From Actinomyces lilanjuaniae (GTDB lineage Bacteria; Actinomycetota; Actinomycetes; Actinomycetales; Actinomycetaceae), in assembly GCF_003606385.1 (NCBI RefSeq), contig NZ_CP032514.1, forward strand, positions 1,922,001 through 1,986,000: 64,000 nucleotides of DNA, in the 5' to 3' direction. The notes below the pieces were generated by a model that was not told the DNA's origin, did no database searches, and was given only the letters and a program-made list of their open reading frames with translations. This document shows, one piece after another, positions 26,100-38,836 of the stretch; within the stretch, counting starts at the first letter, position 1; every line of letters starts with the position of its first letter. Position numbers and translations under genes: made by a program.

Positions 26100-28218
26100 A
26101 TGAGTGACAGGATGCACGAGCCGTCCCAGGAGCACTCCTGGGACGGTGCAGCCGACGCCCCAGGTCAGGGCGGTGCGCCGCCCGGCGCCCCTGGCTGGAG
26201 ATCCCCCGGGACCACAGGGAGCGTGACCGGTGGCCTGCCCGCAGGGGTGGGCCACCTGGCCTATGCAGTCCACGCGGACCAACTGGCCTCTACCCGAAGC
26301 AGGCAGGCACCAGCGCAGTCGCCCCGTCTGGACGCCGCCACCGTCGACCTCATCCAGGCTGCCCTGAGGCTGACCAGCTCCCTGAGAGTCCCTGACGCGC
26401 TACAACGCCTGGTGGAGTCAGCCTGCTCGATGACAGGGGCCTCATGGGGGACGATCGCCGTCCTCAGCCGGGCCGACGTACCAGGAAGCGCCTTCCCCTC
26501 CGTTCCGGGCGCCTCAGGCCCCACGGTCAGCACCGGGCACCCTACCGCCTCCCCGGACGAGCTCGCCCACCTGGCTGGCAGAGCGCCCCTGGCAGGACCA
26601 GAGGGAGCCGACGTCGTCATCGACAACGACTTGTGCGGCGCCTCGGCCTTCACCGGTGCTATCGAGGGCGAGACGGCGGGCAACCTGCTGTCAGCCCCCC
26701 TGCGTCTGCACGGGCAGGACTACGGGTGCCTCTACCTGTGTGACAAGCCGTCCGGGTTCAGTGAGGCTGACGTCGCCACAGTCCTGACCCTGGCAGAGGC
26801 TGCTGCCGTCGCTGTGGAGAACGCCCGTCTCTACCGGGAGGCGCGTGACCGGGAGCAGTGGATGTCGGTCTCCCAGGAGCTGACCACCCTCCTGCTGTCC
26901 GGGGCGGAGGAGGACGACGCCCTGAGTCTCATCGCACGCCGGGTGCGCCAGGTGGCCCACGCCGATACCGCCGCCCTCATCCTGCCCAGCGTGGGCCAGG
27001 CGTGGATCTGCGAGATCGCCGACGGGCGCCACGCTGAGGAGCTGATCGGCACCTTCTTCTCCCCCGAGGGCCGGGCACTGACCACGCTGGCCCGCCGCAC
27101 AGGGCTGACTGTGCGCTCCCTGGCCGAGGCCTGGGACCGCGACGACCTGAGGCTACCCGAGCTGGCGGGGTTCGGCCCCGCCCTCTACGCCCCATGATCC
27201 ACCGCGGCCGGGGGGTGGGGGTCATGCTCCTGCTGCGGGACCGCGACGCACCCCCTTCACCGACAAGGACCTGGAGATCGCCGAGCTGGTCGCGGGCCAG
27301 GCCACGATGGCCTTCGAGCTGGCCGACGCCCAGCACGCCGAGGAGATGGCCACCCTCCTGGACGAGCGGGCCAGGATCGGGCGTGACCTGCACGACCTGG
27401 CGATCCAGCAGCTCTTTGCCACCGGGATGCAGATCTCCGCCGCACGCGCCCGCCTGCGCCCGGCCCGCAGGCCGCAGGGCATGGACACCGACGACGTCAA
27501 CGACGCGGACACAGAGGGCGTGGGCACGCAGACGGTGGAGGAGGTCCTCACCTCCGCGCTGGAGGCCGTGGACGACTCGGTGCGCCAGATCCGCTCCATC
27601 GTGCGCTCCCTGCGGGACCGTGACGAGGACGTCAGCGTGGTGGAGCGGCTGCGGCGCGAGGCCTCCCTGGCGCGCACCTCCCTGGGCTACGCTCCCTCCC
27701 TGCTGCTCAGCGTGGACGGCCGGGGCCTGGCGCAGGCGGCCCGGGAGGAGGAGGACGAGCTGATCGCGGCGGTCGACGCCGCCATCGACTCCGATGTCGC
27801 TGACGACATGGTGGCGGTGGTCCGCGAGGGACTGAGCAACGTCGCCCGCCACGCCCACGCCTCCTCGGTCACCGTGGACGTGAGGGTCCAGGGCGTGCTG
27901 CCTGCCAGCCGCTCCCCGCATGCAGGGCCAGAGGCTTGCCAGCCAGGCACGCGATCAGCAGGTGCGCAGGCGACAGCCGAGCAGGAGGCGAGGTCGGCTG
28001 CCTGGCCGTACGACGGTGTGCCATCAGTGGAGATCGTCTGCCGGGACGACGGCGTGGGCGTGGACCCGAGGGTGACACGTCGCTCCGGGACCGCCAACAT
28101 GGCCGAACGCGCCCGCAGGCACTCGGGCAGCTTTGTCATCGGCCCGAGGGCACGCTCCGACGGCGAGCGACGCGGCACCTGCCTCACCTGGCGGGTGCCG
28201 CTGAGGCACGGCAGCTAG
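26100..28218 (+). CDS. GAF-GAF sensor histidine kinase, DevS/DosT-like (two apparent frameshifts)
   Basis: About 706 residues. Two GAF domains (roughly 85-245 and 260-400) precede a HisKA_3 domain with the phosphorylated histidine in GRDLHDLAIQQLFATG (codon at 27391) and an HATPase domain (EGLSNVARHAHA, CRDDGVGVD). This is the architecture of the mycobacterial redox/oxygen sensors DevS/DosT. I see no histidine in the stretch that should align with their haem ligand, so haem binding is doubtful. Frame is lost at C runs 27190-27193 and 27251-27255. An insertion of about 40 Ala/Pro/Ser-rich residues splits the HATPase domain. It follows cydABDC by 124 bases and converges with a response regulator. 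Confidence 0.86.
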
Positions 28219-28280
28219 GAGCCCTCCCTGCGGCCCTGCCACCGCGCACAGCTCCCCGAGCACCTCACCCCGGCCCCGGC

Positions 28281-28934
28281 TCAGCCCCGACGCCAGCCGG
28301 AGGCCCGCTGCCCGGCCACCCACGCGGCCACCTGGGTGCGGCGCTGCAGCCCCATCTTGGCCAGCAGCGAGGTGATGTGGTTCTTCACCGTCTTCTCCGC
28401 CACGCCCAGGCGCTCACCGATCTCCCGGTTGGACAGCCCGTCACCGATGAGGTCGAGCACCTTACGCTCAGCGTTGGTCAGCTCCGCAGTGGGGTCGTCG
28501 TGGTCGGCACGACGGCGCGTCACGGTGCGCTCGTCCAGAAGCACCCTGCCGGAGGCCACAGCCCGCACCACGTCGCTGATCTCGGCGCCGTGAACGGTCT
28601 TGAGCAGGTAGGCCCGGGCGCCGGCCTCCAGGGCCTCTGCCAGCGCCTTGTCGTCGTCGAAGGAGGTCAGGACGATCGGCAGGGTCTCCGGAACCAGCTC
28701 CCTGAGCTCGTGCATGAGCTCGATCCCAGTACCGTCAGGCAGCTGGAGATCTACGAGAATGACGTCGGGGCGGACCAGCTGGGCACGGCGCAGCGCCTCC
28801 GCGCGCGAACCCGCCTCGGCGACCACGTCCAGCCCGTCCGCCCGGTCAATGATCTCGGCAATTCCACGACGCACGATCTCGTGGTCGTCCACGATCATGA
28901 CCCGGTCCGTCTCCGGGGAGGGCGCAGCTGGCAT
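28281..28934 (-). CDS. NarL/DevR-type response regulator
   Basis: A 217-residue regulator with a receiver domain (acidic pair D16-D17, phosphorylated aspartate 62 in VDLQLPDG, KTVHG with the conserved lysine) and a LuxR-type helix-turn-helix (LTNAERKVLDLIGDGLSNREI, residues about 150-205). It is the likely partner of the convergent GAF-GAF kinase. DevR-type regulators bind GGGAC-N4-GTCCC sites, one of which is found upstream of cydA. Confidence 0.93.
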   Translation of the reverse strand: MPAAPSPETDRVMIVDDHEIVRRGIAEIIDRADGLDVVAEAGSRAEALRRAQLVRPDVILVDLQLPDGTGIELMHELRELVPETLPIVLTSFDDDKALAEALEAGARAYLLKTVHGAEISDVVRAVASGRVLLDERTVTRRRADHDDPTAELTNAERKVLDLIGDGLSNREIGERLGVAEKTVKNHITSLLAKMGLQRRTQVAAWVAGQRASGWRRG

Positions 28935-29080
28935 GTCAACGACCCTACCAGTCTTGGGGACCTACATCACAAACGGTAGCGCCGGGGTCCGCCCCGGGCA
29001 GGGCACCTCACCCGACAGGAGCGCGACGTCCGTCAGGGGACACCTGTCACGGCAGGAAGGCAGTGCCCGGGTCGGATGGG

Positions 29081-30043
29081 TCACCTCTGGCAGCACGGGC
29101 AGTAGGTGTGGGAGCGCCCGCCGATCCTCTCCACCTGCATCAGTGCCCGGCACCGGTGGCAAGGCTGGCCGGCCCGGCCGTAGGCCTCCAGGGCGCGGGC
29201 GAAGTACCCGGGACTGCCCTCAGCATCGACGTAGAGCTCGTCAAAGCTGGTTCCGCCCGCCTCCAGCGCTCGGTCCATTACCTGGGCGACAGCCTCCAGG
29301 AGGCCGGTGACCGCGTGCTCCTCCAGCGAGGTCCCAGGCCGAGCACCGTGGACGCCCGCATACCACAACCCCTCGTCCGCGTAGATGTTACCCACCCCGG
29401 AGACGATCCCCTGGTCGAGCAGCAGGGTCTTGATCGCACGGCGTGAGGCCCGCACGCGCTCCACCACGCGGGACCGGTCCAGGTCGGGGTCAAGCAGGTC
29501 CCTGGCCACGTGGGTGGTGTCGGCCGGGAGCAGGGCGGCGCTGCTACCCCGCCCGCCCGGGGCGCCGTCGCAGGTGGGCACCAGTGCCGCGACGTGCATC
29601 CCGCCCAGCATGCGCTGGTCCACCAGGTCCAGGCGGGCCGCCGTCTGCGCTCCCCGGGGCTGCGGCCCCAGGTGCAGGCGCAGGCGCAGGTGGCGGTGCC
29701 CCTGAGGCACCTGGGACAGCGGCCCGCCAGACGAAGGAGCCTGCTCGGCACTACCAGGCTCGCACCGCCGCAGGTCCTCACCGTCGCGCACCAGGAGCTG
29801 TCCGCTCATGCCCAGGTGGACCGACAGCGCCCGGTCGCGCCCCAGGGGCGCCCAGAGGAACTTGCCTCGTCGTACCACGGCCTCCAGGGTCCGGCCGACC
29901 AGCTGGGAGCGCAAGCCCTCCGCCCCACCCACCTGACGTCGCAGCGGGCGAGGGTCGAGGACCTCCACACCCGTAACCCTACGGCCCCTGAGGTGGCGTT
30001 CCAGGCCCGCACGCACCACCTCGACCTCGGGGAGCTCAGGCAC
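29081..30043 (-). CDS. mutM: Formamidopyrimidine-DNA glycosylase
   Basis: A 320-residue base-excision repair enzyme that removes 8-oxoguanine. It begins PELPEVEVV with the catalytic proline and glutamate after the start residue, has VHLGMSGQL and GIVSGVGNIYADE, and ends with a four-cysteine zinc finger (CHRC...CPCC). The start is GTG 30043, overlapping the rnc stop by eight bases; the open frame reaching 30385 is a shadow of rnc. About 30 extra residues lie in the loop before LDLVDQRMLGG. Confidence 0.93.
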   Translation of the reverse strand: MPELPEVEVVRAGLERHLRGRRVTGVEVLDPRPLRRQVGGAEGLRSQLVGRTLEAVVRRGKFLWAPLGRDRALSVHLGMSGQLLVRDGEDLRRCEPGSAEQAPSSGGPLSQVPQGHRHLRLRLHLGPQPRGAQTAARLDLVDQRMLGGMHVAALVPTCDGAPGGRGSSAALLPADTTHVARDLLDPDLDRSRVVERVRASRRAIKTLLLDQGIVSGVGNIYADEGLWYAGVHGARPGTSLEEHAVTGLLEAVAQVMDRALEAGGTSFDELYVDAEGSPGYFARALEAYGRAGQPCHRCRALMQVERIGGRSHTYCPCCQR

Positions 30044-30940
30044 GTGCGCAGCGACCTGGTCCGCCCCGCAGGTCGGCACTCTCCTGGGCGACAGGTCGGT
30101 GGACAGGCGGGTCACCAGAGGGAGACGAGGCGTCAGGGAGGTCCTCAGCATCGTCCTTGGCACCTCGGCCCGCCAGGAGGTCGGCGCGCAGCGCGTCGTG
30201 GACACCGGGCAGGTCCAGCCCGCCGTCGCCCCTGGAGGCCAGGATCGTGGCGTAGGCCGCCTCAGCGGCCTCGTGCTCAGCGGCCTTCTTCGAGGTCCCA
30301 CCACCCCGCCCCACCTGCTGACCGTCCACGACGGCACGGGCCGTGAAGGAGCGCTCGTGGTCGGGCCCGTGGCTGGTGACCTCATAGGACGGGCTGCCCA
30401 GCCCGTGGGCGGCGCACAGCTCTTGCAGGCTCGTCTTCCAGTCCAGGCCGGCGCCCCGGGTCCGGGCGGTGTCCAGGAACCGGGAGACTAGGCGGGTGAC
30501 CACGGTCCGGGTCGGCTCCAGGCCGTGGGTCAAGTAGGTAGCGCCGATGAGGGCCTCCAGGGTGTCAGCGAGGATCGAGTCCTTGTCCCGGCCTCCCGAC
30601 AGGGTCTCCCCTTGCCCAGCCGGATGAAGTCCCCCAGCCCCAGGTCGCGGGCCGCCGCGGCCAGGGCAGGCTCAGAAACAGTGGCTGCCCGCATCTTGGC
30701 CAGCTGCCCCTCGGGGACGTCGGGGTGGGAGCGGAAGAGGTGCTCGGTGACCACGACCCCCAGAACGGAGTCCCCCAGGAACTCCAGCCGCTCGTTAGTG
30801 GGCAGCCCGCCGTTCTCGTGGGCGTAGGAACGGTGGGTCAGGGCCAGGCCGAGCAGATCAGGGTCGATGCTGGGCCCCCACCGGTAGACCAGGGCCTCCA
30901 CGTCGGTGCGGGCGGGTGGAACGGTGCGGCGCCGGGCCAT
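30036..30940 (-). CDS. rnc: Ribonuclease III (one apparent frameshift)
   Basis: A double-strand-specific endoribonuclease of about 301 residues that processes rRNA. The catalytic signature [13 protein letters not shown] is near residue 47, and a double-stranded RNA-binding domain ([10 protein letters not shown]... [16 protein letters not shown]) follows. Frame is lost at the four-C (plus strand) run 30608-30611; one base restores [27 protein letters not shown] 30940 overlaps the stop of the upstream DUF177 gene (TGATG). The C-terminal 45 residues after the RNA-binding domain are not conserved. Confidence 0.92.
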
Positions 30941-31643
30941 CACTGCGCCCCTGCCTGACCACCGTCCCGGGGTATACCGGGAGCCTCCCGAGCCGCCTGG
31001 TCTCCCTCCCGGCCCCGGCCAAGACTACCGTTACGGTCACCCCGATCACCCTCGCGGCTGTCCTCCGGTCCGCCGCCACTGGCGCCCAGCTCCTCCAGGA
31101 GACCGGCCAGGCCGGCCCAGCGCGGATCAAGGACGTCGTGCCCGTGGTCCGCGGGAAGGTCCTCCAGACGCTCCCCGCACTGCGGACACAGCCCGGGGCA
31201 GTCGGGGCGGCACAGCGGCCGGAAGGGAAGCTCCAGGGCCAGGGCGTCACGCAGCGCAGGCTCCAGGTCCAGGGAGGTCCCCTCCACGGTCAGCATCTCC
31301 TCAGCCTCCTGGTCCCCCTGGGCTGCCCGGGCCAGGACCGCCTCCGGGGTGAGGTAGAGCTCGTCAAAGGTGATCGTGCGGTCCTCATCCAGGTCCGCCA
31401 GGCAGCGCACGCACTGGCCGTGGACGTGAAGCTCGGCGCTGGCCCGGGCCAGGACACCCTCCTCCACCGAGGTCAGAGCCACCTCCAGGCTGAGGCTGCT
31501 TCCCCGGGGACGCCGATGATGTCAGTCCCCAGGTCAGCCGGGGCCGAGGTGCGCACCTGTAGCGTCCTGACCGAGCCCGAGGCCTGCGGCAGATCGGTGA
31601 TGTCCACGACGAGTCCCTCGGATCCGGGCACAGTACCGGGCAT
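30940..31643 (-). CDS. DUF177/YceD-family protein (one apparent frameshift)
   Basis: A protein of about 234 residues of the YceD family, linked to 23S rRNA and ribosome assembly in other bacteria. It has the family cysteines (C-x2-CLADL and [13 protein letters not shown]). The start at ATG 31643 gives [19 protein letters not shown]; frame is lost at the four-C run 31502-31505, after which [14 protein letters not shown] continues. The C-terminal 50 residues are Gly/Arg/Asp-rich. In most relatives rpmF (L32) sits between this gene and rnc, but here rnc begins in the stop codon. Confidence 0.82.
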
Positions 31644-31767
31644 AGTCTCCTCATCTCCTCTGCTGTCTCCCCCACGTGAGTCTCCACGTGGTCCCTAGTC
31701 TTCTGAGATCCTCCGGGGCCTATTGTGCACGTCAGCACACAGCACCGACTAGGCCGGTGCCGACTGA

Positions 31768-32340
31768 TCAGCGGCGCGCAGCCTCCGGGTCCACGACCCA
31801 GCCCGCCCGACGGCGTACCGGCTCCTGGACCTCCCCGACCGCTGCCTGGCTAGAGGCGCCGTCCCGGGACCCCAGCCGTGCGGACAGGACCTCCCTGCCG
31901 GCGCGAACCTGCTCGGTGATACGCGCGACCTCCGTCTCCAGCGCCGCCAGGGCCTGGTCAGAGTACTCATCGGCACCGTGGCGCAGGGAGGCGGCCTTCT
32001 CCTCGGCGGCACCGACGATGGCATCGGCCCTGTCGTGAGCCATGCGCACCACGTTCTCACTGGAGACCAGGCGCTCAGCCTCCTCCTGCGCGTGGCGGAC
32101 CAAGCGCTCAGCCTCCTGCCTGCCCTGCGACAGCACGGCGTCCGCGTCGGTGATGATCTCCTCGGCCTGGCGCACCGCGGCAGGCACGGCGTCACGCGCT
32201 CGCTGGACCAGGTCACGAGCAGCCTCACGGTTGACGATGGCTGAGGCGCTCATGGGCATGGAGCGGGCAGAGGAGATGAGCTCGTCGAGCTCGTCCAGGA
32301 TACTCAGCAGGCTGTCCCCGGCGTCGTGGCTGGTCCTCAC
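31768..32340 (-). CDS. Coiled-coil protein next to coaD, DivIVA-like
   Basis: A 190-residue, charged, probably cytoplasmic protein with long helices rich in Ala, Glu and Arg (residues about 35-150), suggesting a coiled coil. Similar unnamed proteins occur between coaD and the DUF177 gene in many actinobacteria, and some are annotated DivIVA-like or cell-division initiation proteins. There is no signal peptide or membrane segment. It overlaps coaD by four bases. Function is not established. Confidence 0.75.
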   Translation of the reverse strand: MRTSHDAGDSLLSILDELDELISSARSMPMSASAIVNREAARDLVQRARDAVPAAVRQAEEIITDADAVLSQGRQEAERLVRHAQEEAERLVSSENVVRMAHDRADAIVGAAEEKAASLRHGADEYSDQALAALETEVARITEQVRAGREVLSARLGSRDGASSQAAVGEVQEPVRRRAGWVVDPEAARR

Positions 32341-32828
32341 AGCGGGCTCCTCTCGGTGATTGCCTCCAGCGCCCTGGCAACTGCCTCGGGAACCAGGGAG
32401 CTGACGTCCCCCCCGTGGGTGGCGACCTCCTTGACCAGGGAGGAGGAGATGTGGGAGTGGGCGGGCGCGGCCACCAGGAACACGGTCTCAGGGGCACCTA
32501 GCTCCCGGTTGAGCAGGGCCATCGGCAGCTCAGCGTCCAGGTCGGTACCGCTACGCAGCCCCTTGACCACGGCATCTGCCCTGCGGGCACGGCAGTAGTC
32601 TGCCAGGAGACCGGGCACGACGTCGACCTCGGTCCTGGGCAGGCCAGCCACCGCCTGACGGACCAGGTCCACCCGGGTGTCCAGGTCGAGCAGGTAGCGC
32701 CCGGCCTTGGAGCTGTTGTGGGCCACAGCGACGACCACCGTGTCGAACAGGCTCGTGGCACGGGCGGCCAGGTCGACGTGCCCCAGGGTCGGGGGATCAA
32801 AACTACCGGGGTAGACGGCCAGGCTCAT
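32337..32828 (-). CDS. coaD: Phosphopantetheine adenylyltransferase
   Basis: A 163-residue enzyme that transfers AMP to 4'-phosphopantetheine, the fourth step of coenzyme A synthesis. It has the nucleotidyltransferase motif GSFDPPTLGH (residues 8-17), LADYCRARRADAVVKGLRSG and the second motif HISSSLVKE. Length is normal. It is divergent from rsmD and overlaps the downstream coiled-coil gene by ATGA. Confidence 0.97.
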   Translation of the reverse strand: MSLAVYPGSFDPPTLGHVDLAARATSLFDTVVVAVAHNSSKAGRYLLDLDTRVDLVRQAVAGLPRTEVDVVPGLLADYCRARRADAVVKGLRSGTDLDAELPMALLNRELGAPETVFLVAAPAHSHISSSLVKEVATHGGDVSSLVPEAVARALEAITERSPL

Positions 32829-32947
32829 GGCTCCACGCTATCGGCCCGGCCCCTTCGGTCCCAGGAACCGCGCCGTGGGGCCGCACCGCTGTCCGTCGCC
32901 AGCCTCCGCTGGCGGGGCATGACCTCAGGGCACGGTAGGGTCTGGCT

Positions 32948-33544
32948 ATGGCTCGGATCGTGGCGGGACAGGCAGGGGGCAGACGCATTGCCGTGCCCAG
33001 GTCGGGCACGCGCCCGACCTCGGAGCGGGTACGCGAGGCCGTCTTCTCCCGCCTGGAGCACGACGGGGCAGTGGAGGGCTCGCGGGTCCTGGACCTGTAC
33101 GCAGGCTCGGGCGCGCTGGGCCTGGAGGCAGCCAGCCGCGGAGCAGCCGAGGTGGTCCTGGTCGACGTCGCGCGCCCAGCCACCCAGACCTGCCAGGCCA
33201 ACGCCCGTTCCCTAGGCCTGCCGGGCGTTCGTGCCGTGACCGCCAACGTCTCAGCCTTCCTGGCCGGCCCCGCTGGTCGGCCTGCGGACCTGGTGCTCCT
33301 TGACCCACCCTACGACACCGACGAGACCTCCCTGGCGGGCGTCCTGGACGCCCTTGCCCGCCAGCAGGACCCCTGGCTGGGCCCCAGGTCGGTAGTCGTC
33401 GTGGAACGCTCCTCGCGGTCGCCAGAGCCTGACTGGCCTGTCGGCCTGGAGCGCCGCCTCCTCAGGCGCTACGGGCAGACCACCGTCTGGTTCGCCGGGC
33501 CGACCGGCCAGGCGGCTCCTTCTGCGCAGGCCCGGCAGACGTAA
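32948..33544 (+). CDS. rsmD: 16S rRNA (guanine966-N2)-methyltransferase
   Basis: A 198-residue Rossmann-fold methyltransferase that modifies G966 of 16S rRNA. It starts MARIVAGQAGGRRI, has TRPTSERVREAVFSRL, the SAM-binding LDLYAGSGALGLEA and catalytic DPPY at about residue 119. It lies between coaD and recG, a common actinobacterial arrangement, and converges with recG. Confidence 0.95.
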   Translation: MARIVAGQAGGRRIAVPRSGTRPTSERVREAVFSRLEHDGAVEGSRVLDLYAGSGALGLEAASRGAAEVVLVDVARPATQTCQANARSLGLPGVRAVTANVSAFLAGPAGRPADLVLLDPPYDTDETSLAGVLDALARQQDPWLGPRSVVVVERSSRSPEPDWPVGLERRLLRRYGQTTVWFAGPTGQAAPSAQARQT

Positions 33545-33638
33545 CCGGGGAAACCTCGCCGTGCGGGCCTGACAGCGCAGGCCTGGCAGCCGCGAGCCGC
33601 TGTGCCTGCCTGCCGCGCCTACTCGCCCGGGGCAGGCA

Positions 33639-36054
<2,416 letters not shown>

Positions 36055-36077
<23 letters not shown>

Positions 36078-38100
36078 CAGGCTCCTCCTGGCCCCCCGCG
36101 TGGACAACGACCTCGACCCCGGGGGTGACAGCGAGAGTCACAGCATCGTCGGGGGCCTGCGCACCGGTGACCTGGCTGCGCTGGGCGAGGGCGCTGACAA
36201 CCAGGGCCGCGACGTCCCTGCTGGCATGCCGTCCGGTGATGACGGTGAGCAGCTCGTCGTCCGGCCTCAGGGCAGCGTGAATAGCCCGCACCACGGCCTC
36301 CGGCTCCGCCTCGGCACCGGCCAGGCGGAGGGTACGCATCGTGGCCCCGGCCTGGGAGGCGCGTCTGGCCAGGTCGGTCAGCGGGATGCCCTGCCCCTGA
36401 CCCGCCACGGCCACGGCCGCAGCCAGGACGCGAGCCTCGTTGTCGGTGTCGCACACCACCAGCTGGGGGCCCCCGGGCTCAGACACGGCCGGTGCACCAA
36501 GGCGCCAGGCGGCGCTCTCGCTTCCCAGGGCACGGGGAGCCCCCTCAGGCGTCAACGACGTGGTCGGTGTCATGGTCGGTGTCGTAGTCGGTGTCATGGA
36601 CACGGCCGAGCGGGCCACCAGGAACCGGGCAGCCTCGTGGGCGACCTGGGTACTGGCGGCGTCGCAGGGAAGGACGACGACCTGGGCCGCCCCCAGGTCA
36701 CCAGCGGCCCGCACCACGGCGTCACGGTCGGGATCCAGAACGACGACGGCCCCGGTGCGCGCCAGCTGCTCCACCAGTCCCGGAGCCCGGCTGCAGGCGA
36801 TGACACCGACCCTGCTGCGAGCCTCTGGCCGCAGGAGCGGACCTGGACCGCTGGTAGGACCAGCGGCTGAGCCCTCGGCGACGGCGCCTGGCCCAGGGCG
36901 GGAGGGAACCGCCTGGGAGGGGTGCATGCGCACGGACTGCGCCCGACGCTGCGCGCGTCGGGCCGCCAGTCGCTCGAAGGACACCACGTGGCCTGCCGGG
37001 TCCGTGGCGGACCACGGGGAGGGGGCTCCTCGGCCGGGGCGACCAGAGCGGTGGGGTGGAGGTGGTGAATGCAGGTCTGGCGTGCCCGCCCCTGGCGCGG
37101 CAGGGCCGCACGAGGGGTGTCGGTGTGGACGTGAACCTGGTACAGCCCCACACCAAGAGCGTCAGGGGTTCCCACCACCCCCACCGAGTCCCCGACACGC
37201 TCCAGGTCCTCACGCAGCTGGGCAGCCTGGTCGGCCGTCGCCTCCAGCAGGTACATGACCTCGAACTCACCTGAGGCCGCCCCAGCAGCGGCACCGGGGC
37301 AGCCCCACCCGCCCCGTGGGAGACTCCCCGGCCGCAAGCTCGCGCAGCATCTGGCAGGCCACTGCGGTGTAGGGCGCCCGGTCCTGCCAGGTGCCGCCGC
37401 CCCTGCTCGCGTCGGCAGCCCCGGCGCCACCGGTAGCGTCAATGCTGTCCGACAGGCTGGTGAACAGCAGCATGACAGCAGCCGCGCCCGCGTCAACCGG
37501 TCCGTGCCCCAGTCCGGCGGTCTCTACGACGGACTCCTGCGCCCCGAAGGCAGCCGCAGCGGCGACGGTGCTCAACGAGGCCGGAGCCGGGGGCGCGGAC
37601 TCCTCCAGAGCATGACGGGCAGCCGTCGCCGCGTCGCGGACCACCGTCAGCAGGGTGCCGACCACGGGACGGGAGACAGCCGCCCATGTCGTCGAGGCCA
37701 TCCGCTCCACGGCGTGGACCAGCTCTACAGCCCGCAGCCCCGAGGGGTCAGCGGCCTGGGCGCACACGTCTGCCAGCGCCGACAGCGCCTGGGAGACCAG
37801 CAGGCCCGAGTTCCCCCGAGCCCCGCGCACAGTGCTGTCAGCCACGGCACGCGACACCTGGACGGCGTCTGCCGAGGACGGCACACGCTCCAGCCCCTCA
37901 GCAGCCGAGCGCAGCGTGAGCAGGATATTTGTCCCCGTGTCAGCGTCAGGGACCGGGAAGACGTTGAGCGCGTCCACCAGGTCCCTCACGTCCACGGCAA
38001 CGGCCTCAGCCAGGAGGATCCAGTGACGTATCGTGGCACCCTCCAGGACGGCAGCGGGCGCACCCCGCCCGGCCCGGCCGTGTTCCTGCCGACGCGCCAT
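36055..38100 (-). CDS. DAK2-domain protein, FakA/YloV-like (apparent frameshifts)
   Basis: A protein of about 680 residues with an N-terminal DAK2 kinase domain ([11 protein letters not shown], residues about 47-57; [10 protein letters not shown]) and C-terminal domains like those of the fatty-acid kinase FakA and its relatives. FakA phosphorylates fatty acids delivered by FakB; in actinobacteria the role is not proven. Frame is lost at 37296-37299 (two bases short) and 37021-37025 (one short), both G runs on the plus strand; between them lies [16 protein letters not shown]. It is followed by recG with a 23-base overlap. Confidence 0.78.
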
Positions 38101-38435
38101 GCTGCCTCCTGCTGCCAGAGATCTGCTGGGACCGTGCGTGGGACCGCTGGTTAGGACTGCGCTACCGCACCGTGCCCCGGCCGGGGAGCGCGGGGCCAGC
38201 AGGACATCAGGTTACCTGGTCGCGCTCGGACTGTCTTTCCCGGCCACGACCCCGCCCGTCGGCCCGGACTCGGCCCGGCTGCGGTGTGCCTGAGCCCACG
38301 CCGCTCCCGCTTGGGCATCTCCAGCACGTCCGCTATGGTATCGGGGCTGCCTGGCTGCATGGCCTCCGGGTGGCTGACCCAGCGATGAGCCGGTCGGGCT
38401 CACTCGCCCCACACGGAAGAATCAGGAGTGAGACC
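38101..38435. other. 335-base divergent region between the DAK2 gene and rpmB
   Basis: No gene is seen. It contains a good rightward promoter for rpmB (listed separately). A leftward promoter for the DAK2-recG genes should be here too, but none stands out. Confidence 0.5.
38311..38339 (+). promoter_or_regulatory. Promoter for rpmB
   Basis: TTGGGC and TATGGT are 17 bases apart, a good housekeeping promoter. Transcription would start near 38346 and leave a leader of about 90 bases before rpmB. Confidence 0.6.
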
Positions 38436-38627
38436 GTGGCTGCTGTGTGCGACGTCTGCGGCAAGGGCCCCATGTTCGGCAAGAGCGTCTCGCACTCCCA
38501 CGTGCGGACCAACCGTCGGTGGAACCCGAACATCCAGCGTGTCCGCGCGCTTGTGAACGGGGTTCCCAAGCGCCTCAAGGTGTGTACGTCCTGCCTCAAG
38601 GCGGGTAAGGTCACACGGAACATCTGA
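38436..38627 (+). CDS. rpmB: 50S ribosomal protein L28, zinc-ribbon form
   Basis: A 63-residue protein ([20 protein letters not shown]...). Two CxxC pairs, CDVC near the start and CTSC near the end, make this the zinc-binding (C+) type of L28. The GTG start at 38436 follows AGGAG at normal spacing. It is a single-gene unit with its own promoter and a clear terminator. Confidence 0.98.
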   Translation: MAAVCDVCGKGPMFGKSVSHSHVRTNRRWNPNIQRVRALVNGVPKRLKVCTSCLKAGKVTRNI

Positions 38628-38656
38628 GCGTCTCCGCCGGGCCTCCCGGCACCAGG

Positions 38657-38683
38657 GCCGTCACCCCACGGGTGGCGGCTTTT
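38657..38683 (+). terminator. Rho-independent terminator after rpmB
   Basis: A ten-base GC-rich stem with one G-U pair (38657-38666 with 38670-38679) and a short loop is followed by TTTT, 30 bases after the rpmB stop. It is the most classical terminator in the window. Confidence 0.85.
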
Positions 38684-38836
38684 ACGTTACCGGTGCACCA
38701 GGAGCCCCTGCGCCTGCCAGCCATGCCTCCCGAGGCCTACCGCACTCTCCTGCCCACCCAGGCACAAGCAGGCGGGCACCCGGGTAGACAGCCGGATAGA
38801 CAGCGTCCCGGCTAGACGTCCCAGGTAGACACCCTC

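Noticed and set aside
29081..30385. A 434-residue fusion protein with extra N-terminal domain before MutM
   Set aside because: The upstream part is the rnc coding region read in another frame; MutM must begin at PELPEVE for catalysis.
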